54,888 nt of DNA, from assembly GCF_017114945.1 (NCBI RefSeq), contig NZ_JABXKQ010000148.1:1-54888 (forward strand). Reading direction: 5' to 3'. This document shows positions 52,290 to 54,888 of the stretch, piece after piece (the first letter of the stretch is position 1; each line of letters opens with the position of its first letter). Position numbers and translations under genes: made by a program. Source of the stretch: Nostoc sp. JL34. Its GTDB lineage: Bacteria; Cyanobacteriota; Cyanobacteriia; Cyanobacteriales; Nostocaceae. The notes beneath the pieces were generated by a model. The model was not told where the DNA came from and made no database searches. It worked only from the letters and a program-made list of their open reading frames with translations.

Positions 52290-53030
52290 TCACGCGATTC
52301 CACCGTTGACACGAATGTTTTGCCCAGTAATCCACCTGGCTTCGTCGCTAGCGAGAAATGCTACTACATCGGCGATTTCTTGCACATCTCCCAGTTTGCC
52401 AAAAGCAGCCATTTGGGCCAAACGGTCTATCTGTTCTTGTGTTTTGCCTTCTCGAAATAATTCTGTATCGGTGGGGCCAGGAGAAATAACATTAACGGCG
52501 ATCGCTTTTGTACCCAATTCTTTAGCTAGTACCCGTGTGATTTGTTCAACAGCACCCTTAGTTCCTACATAGGCACTATAAGTTGGCAGCATCATCACCG
52601 TAGTTGATGAGGAAAAGTTGATAATCCGTCCGCCTTCTGACATGTGTTGCGCGGCTTGTTGACAAGCAAAAAAAGTGCCTTTGACCTTAATGGCAAAAAT
52701 CGCGTCAAAATCTTCTTCACTCACCTGATTAATTGGTTTATAGAAGGCTATTCCGGCATTATTGACCAAAATATCGACTTTGCCAAAGCGTTCAAGTGTT
52801 TGCTCAAATAACCGTTGGATGTCGGGTACTTTGCTAATATCAGCTTGGATAGCGATCGCTTCTACTCCCAACTTTTCAATTTCTGCAACAACTTCTTGTG
52901 CTTTACCTGCATTCCCCGCATAGTTGACGACAATAGATGCGCCGTTACCAGCTAACTTGAGTGCGATCGCTCGTCCAATTCCCCGCGATGCACCAGTGAT
53001 AATTGCAACTTTTCCAGCTATTGATGCCAT
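52290..53030 (-). CDS. SDR-family oxidoreductase (3-ketoacyl-ACP reductase-like)
   Basis: A 246-residue classical short-chain dehydrogenase. Cofactor motif TGASRGIGRAIA at the N-terminus, DILVNNAGIAF (NNAG), Ser in IINFSSSTTVMM and catalytic Tyr154/Lys158 in YVGTKGA. The N-terminal basic residues and the absence of an early Asp after strand two suggest NADP(H). It may reduce a ketone; the substrate is unknown. ATG start at 53030. The gene is followed on the same strand, after 84 bases, by the decayed old yellow enzyme, so these two were probably an operon for carbonyl/alkene reduction. Confidence 0.9.
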   Translation of the reverse strand: MASIAGKVAIITGASRGIGRAIALKLAGNGASIVVNYAGNAGKAQEVVAEIEKLGVEAIAIQADISKVPDIQRLFEQTLERFGKVDILVNNAGIAFYKPINQVSEEDFDAIFAIKVKGTFFACQQAAQHMSEGGRIINFSSSTTVMMLPTYSAYVGTKGAVEQITRVLAKELGTKAIAVNVISPGPTDTELFREGKTQEQIDRLAQMAAFGKLGDVQEIADVVAFLASDEARWITGQNIRVNGGIA

Positions 53031-53148
53031 AGATTAATTTAGTTTTATTTTGGTTCACCAAAGTGATTATCTGCTGTTAAAGTACTGTATCAAGGTTAAA
53101 TTTAGCGATCGCTATCATGTTGGGCATTAGGCATGGGGGATTGGGACT

Positions 53149-53255
53149 TTGAGTCTTTGAACTCCGTTAATGAGTCTTTGAGGTGGATGAACGGAGTTCT
53201 GAGGTTGATGAGTGCAGTTCTGAGGTGGGATGAATCCAGTTCTAACTCTCCTCTG
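53149..53255. repeat. Degenerate tandem repeat (GAGTTCTGAGGTTGATGAGT-type)
   Basis: Units of about 22-24 bases, GGAGTTCTGAGGTTGATGA, GCAGTTCTGAGGTGGGATGA and CCAGTTCT, follow GAGTCTTTGAACTCCGTTAA-like units. It lies between the SDR gene and the efflux adaptor gene on the same strand. Confidence 0.6.
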
Positions 53256-53279
53256 CTCCCCAGTCCCCACTCTCCTTAA

Positions 53280-54590
53280 TTAAGATTCTGGAACGATCGC
53301 AACACCATCCCTAAGATTGAGCAACCCTGAAATAATAACTTTATCTTCTGGCTGTAATCCTTCAATAACTTGGTAATTATTACCTTTGATCTCGCCTAGC
53401 TTCACTCGCCTTTGCCGAGCTACTTGTTGGGATACACCTTGAGGAGATGTCTCTGTTTCAACTACATAAACAAAAGTATCCCCACCAACACGAGTCATTG
53501 CTGTTGTGGGAATTAAAACTCCGGGGCGCTGATTCCAAAACACTCTAGTCCTTACCAATTGATCTGCACGCAACTGACCGTTACGGTTGTCAAAAAGTGC
53601 TTTGATCAGTATTGTTTGTGTTTCATTACTGGCATTAGGTGCAATGAAAAATATCCTACTTCTACCAAGTTTTTGACCTTGTGTGTTCATCACCTCTACT
53701 GGCATTCCCTTACGCAATTGGGGCCCTTGCTGTAGTGGTACAGAGATATTCACTTCTAAAGGTCGATTTTGCGTGATATTAACTAATGGTGTAGAAGTAT
53801 TAACTAAATCACCGACTTTCACAGGGATGTTGCCAACTGTGCCATTAAAGGGAGCGGTAATTTTATCAGACTGCGGCTGTTGTGTTTGAGTATTTAAATT
53901 AGATTGCTGCAAGGATTTTTCAGCCTGCAAGATGGTGGCTCGTTGTGCTTGAATTCTGGAATCTATTGCATTTAGACTAGTTTTAGCATTAGCAAGACGA
54001 TTAGCAAACTGATTGCTAGTCTGTCGAGACACGGCTCCTTCTTGAGCTAGGGTGACAAACTTTTCGTAGTTCTGCTGGTACAATTGCACATTTGCAACGT
54101 AAGAAGACCGTTCTGCTTCTAGAGATTTGAGTGTAGCGCGGGCATTTGCCAGTTGCATTAAAAATGCTGGAGGCACAGTATTCTTAAGAGCGATCGCTGA
54201 TTGTGGTGTACGATCTACTTGGAGAATTGCTGCTCCTTCGGCGACTGAATCTCCTGATTTGACAAGTATCTGGGTAACTTGGCCTTGAATCCTTGGCTGA
54301 AGCGTGACTGAGCGCTGGGATTTTAGACTAGCAATAAAATCTGAACTTTCCTCAATTATGCCGCTTTGTACTGTCGATATTTTGACTCTTACCCCTTGAG
54401 GTTGAGCATTAGCAGTTGAAGGTGCTGAATTTTGCGGAGTGAGCAAACGCCAAACTACAGCTGCTCCGCCCCCTAACAATAGTAGTGCAGGTAAAAATAA
54501 CCAAAGCCACCGCCGTTTTCCAGAAGGTGGCTCAAATGAGTTTTGTGGAGCTTTGTCTCCAAAATCAGTTTGAGGCTCAGGGGATGTCAT
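53280..54590 (-). CDS. RND-type efflux periplasmic adaptor (HlyD/AcrA family)
   Basis: A 436-residue membrane fusion protein. A cytoplasmic Pro-rich start (1-25) is followed by one membrane anchor at 28-47 (WLWLFLPALLLLGGGAAVVW). The adaptor core is typical: RIQGQVTQILVKSGDSVAEG (lipoyl half), a coiled coil from about 145 to 240 and DKITAPFNGTVGNIPVKVGD (second half), then beta-barrel segments (PLQQGPQLRKGMPVEV, ALFDNRNGQLRADQLVRTRV). It should link an inner-membrane pump to an outer-membrane channel. No pump gene follows it: the next gene downstream on this strand is the SDR, so the pump is encoded elsewhere. ATG start. Confidence 0.92.
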   Translation of the reverse strand: MTSPEPQTDFGDKAPQNSFEPPSGKRRWLWLFLPALLLLGGGAAVVWRLLTPQNSAPSTANAQPQGVRVKISTVQSGIIEESSDFIASLKSQRSVTLQPRIQGQVTQILVKSGDSVAEGAAILQVDRTPQSAIALKNTVPPAFLMQLANARATLKSLEAERSSYVANVQLYQQNYEKFVTLAQEGAVSRQTSNQFANRLANAKTSLNAIDSRIQAQRATILQAEKSLQQSNLNTQTQQPQSDKITAPFNGTVGNIPVKVGDLVNTSTPLVNITQNRPLEVNISVPLQQGPQLRKGMPVEVMNTQGQKLGRSRIFFIAPNASNETQTILIKALFDNRNGQLRADQLVRTRVFWNQRPGVLIPTTAMTRVGGDTFVYVVETETSPQGVSQQVARQRRVKLGEIKGNNYQVIEGLQPEDKVIISGLLNLRDGVAIVPES

Positions 54591-54888
54591 GGCTTTTGAG
54601 GAACTTAAGGAACAATTTGACTAGAATTCAATCAAAATTTCATCTGTTGATCTTGAAATTACTGATTTAGCATGAGGTTTTGTGGCAACTTATGTGTTAC
54701 CCCATCCAAATATACAGTTTTGCTCATTCTGTCTAAATCTACCGAAAGGTGAATCCGCTCCTTAAAACCTATGCAAATCTCACTTGTTTCTTACTTCAAC
54801 TGGATTTAGATTCGCGACTTAGGGACTTCCAATAAATAAATTATCCAATCTTGTGGGGTGGGCATCTTGCCATTGGTGTCAAGTTAAG
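54591..54888. other. End of window with dispersed repeat
   Basis: No gene is supported. The last 36 bases (GGGCATCTTGCCATTGGTGT and onward) resemble 847-876 at the other end of the window. The sequence before it (CTTCCAATAAATAAATTATCC) is of a type often seen near mobile elements in Nostoc-type genomes, so an insertion sequence or repeat probably begins here. Confidence 0.45.

Overview
The window looks like chromosomal DNA of a filamentous, heterocyst-type cyanobacterium (Nostoc/Anabaena group). The reasons are many GCGATCGC (HIP1) octamers, heptanucleotide short tandem repeats (STRRs) between genes and at gene ends, an NtcA-type GTA-N8-TAC site before an ammonium transporter, and cyanobacterial families (multi-domain GAF/PAS/REC kinase, GUN4 domain, Uma2, CobL, RCC-reductase-like protein). 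No rRNA, tRNA, CRISPR array or complete insertion sequence was recognised. Identifications rest on reading motifs by eye, without database searches.

Layout. 1-3.8 kb: a frameshifted secreted Cys-repeat protein, a repeat-rich spacer, a 40-residue membrane peptide, a metallo-beta-lactamase-fold hydrolase and a small conserved protein. 3.8-10.2 kb: small ORFs, a Nif3-like protein with an unknown partner, a YjbQ-type protein, a GT-B-like protein and a cystine-lyase-like PLP enzyme. 10.4-17 kb: a RecB-like nuclease, a VOC-like protein, a BMP-type lipoprotein and two glycosyltransferases (WecB/TagA and GT4). 17.4-24.3 kb: an acyl-CoA ligase of the oxalate-CoA ligase type, a 1554-residue hybrid histidine kinase and a YnfA-type membrane protein. 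24.5-30 kb: amt with its control region, an SGNH hydrolase, ispH, a methyltransferase remnant and cobL. 30-43.8 kb: a NACHT-GUN4 fusion, an alpha-2-macroglobulin-like lipoprotein divergent from penicillin-binding protein 1C, a second histidine kinase and a Coq4-like protein. 43.9-47.3 kb: a compact cluster of an RCC-reductase-like protein, a nitrilase-fold protein lacking its catalytic Cys, and an aldehyde dehydrogenase. 47.3-54.9 kb: an aroA remnant, a small calycin-like protein, hisS, a 30-residue membrane peptide, a DUF1877-like fragment, Uma2, a TMEM175-type channel, an SDR with a decayed old-yellow-enzyme gene, and an efflux adaptor.

Three themes stand out. (1) The 43.9-47.3 kb cluster is the best candidate for an undescribed pathway: a bilin-reductase-family protein, a nitrilase-like protein with Cys and Lys replaced, and an aldehyde dehydrogenase, in one direction and joined by heptamer arrays. 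(2) The 870-residue NACHT protein ends in a GUN4 (porphyrin-binding) domain, joining an innate-immunity/signalling NTPase to a tetrapyrrole sensor. (3) Genome decay has a consistent style: a methyltransferase, aroA and an old yellow enzyme each keep their N- and C-terminal ends but have lost the middle, and STRR arrays overlap stop or start codons of several intact genes or lie inside their reading frames.
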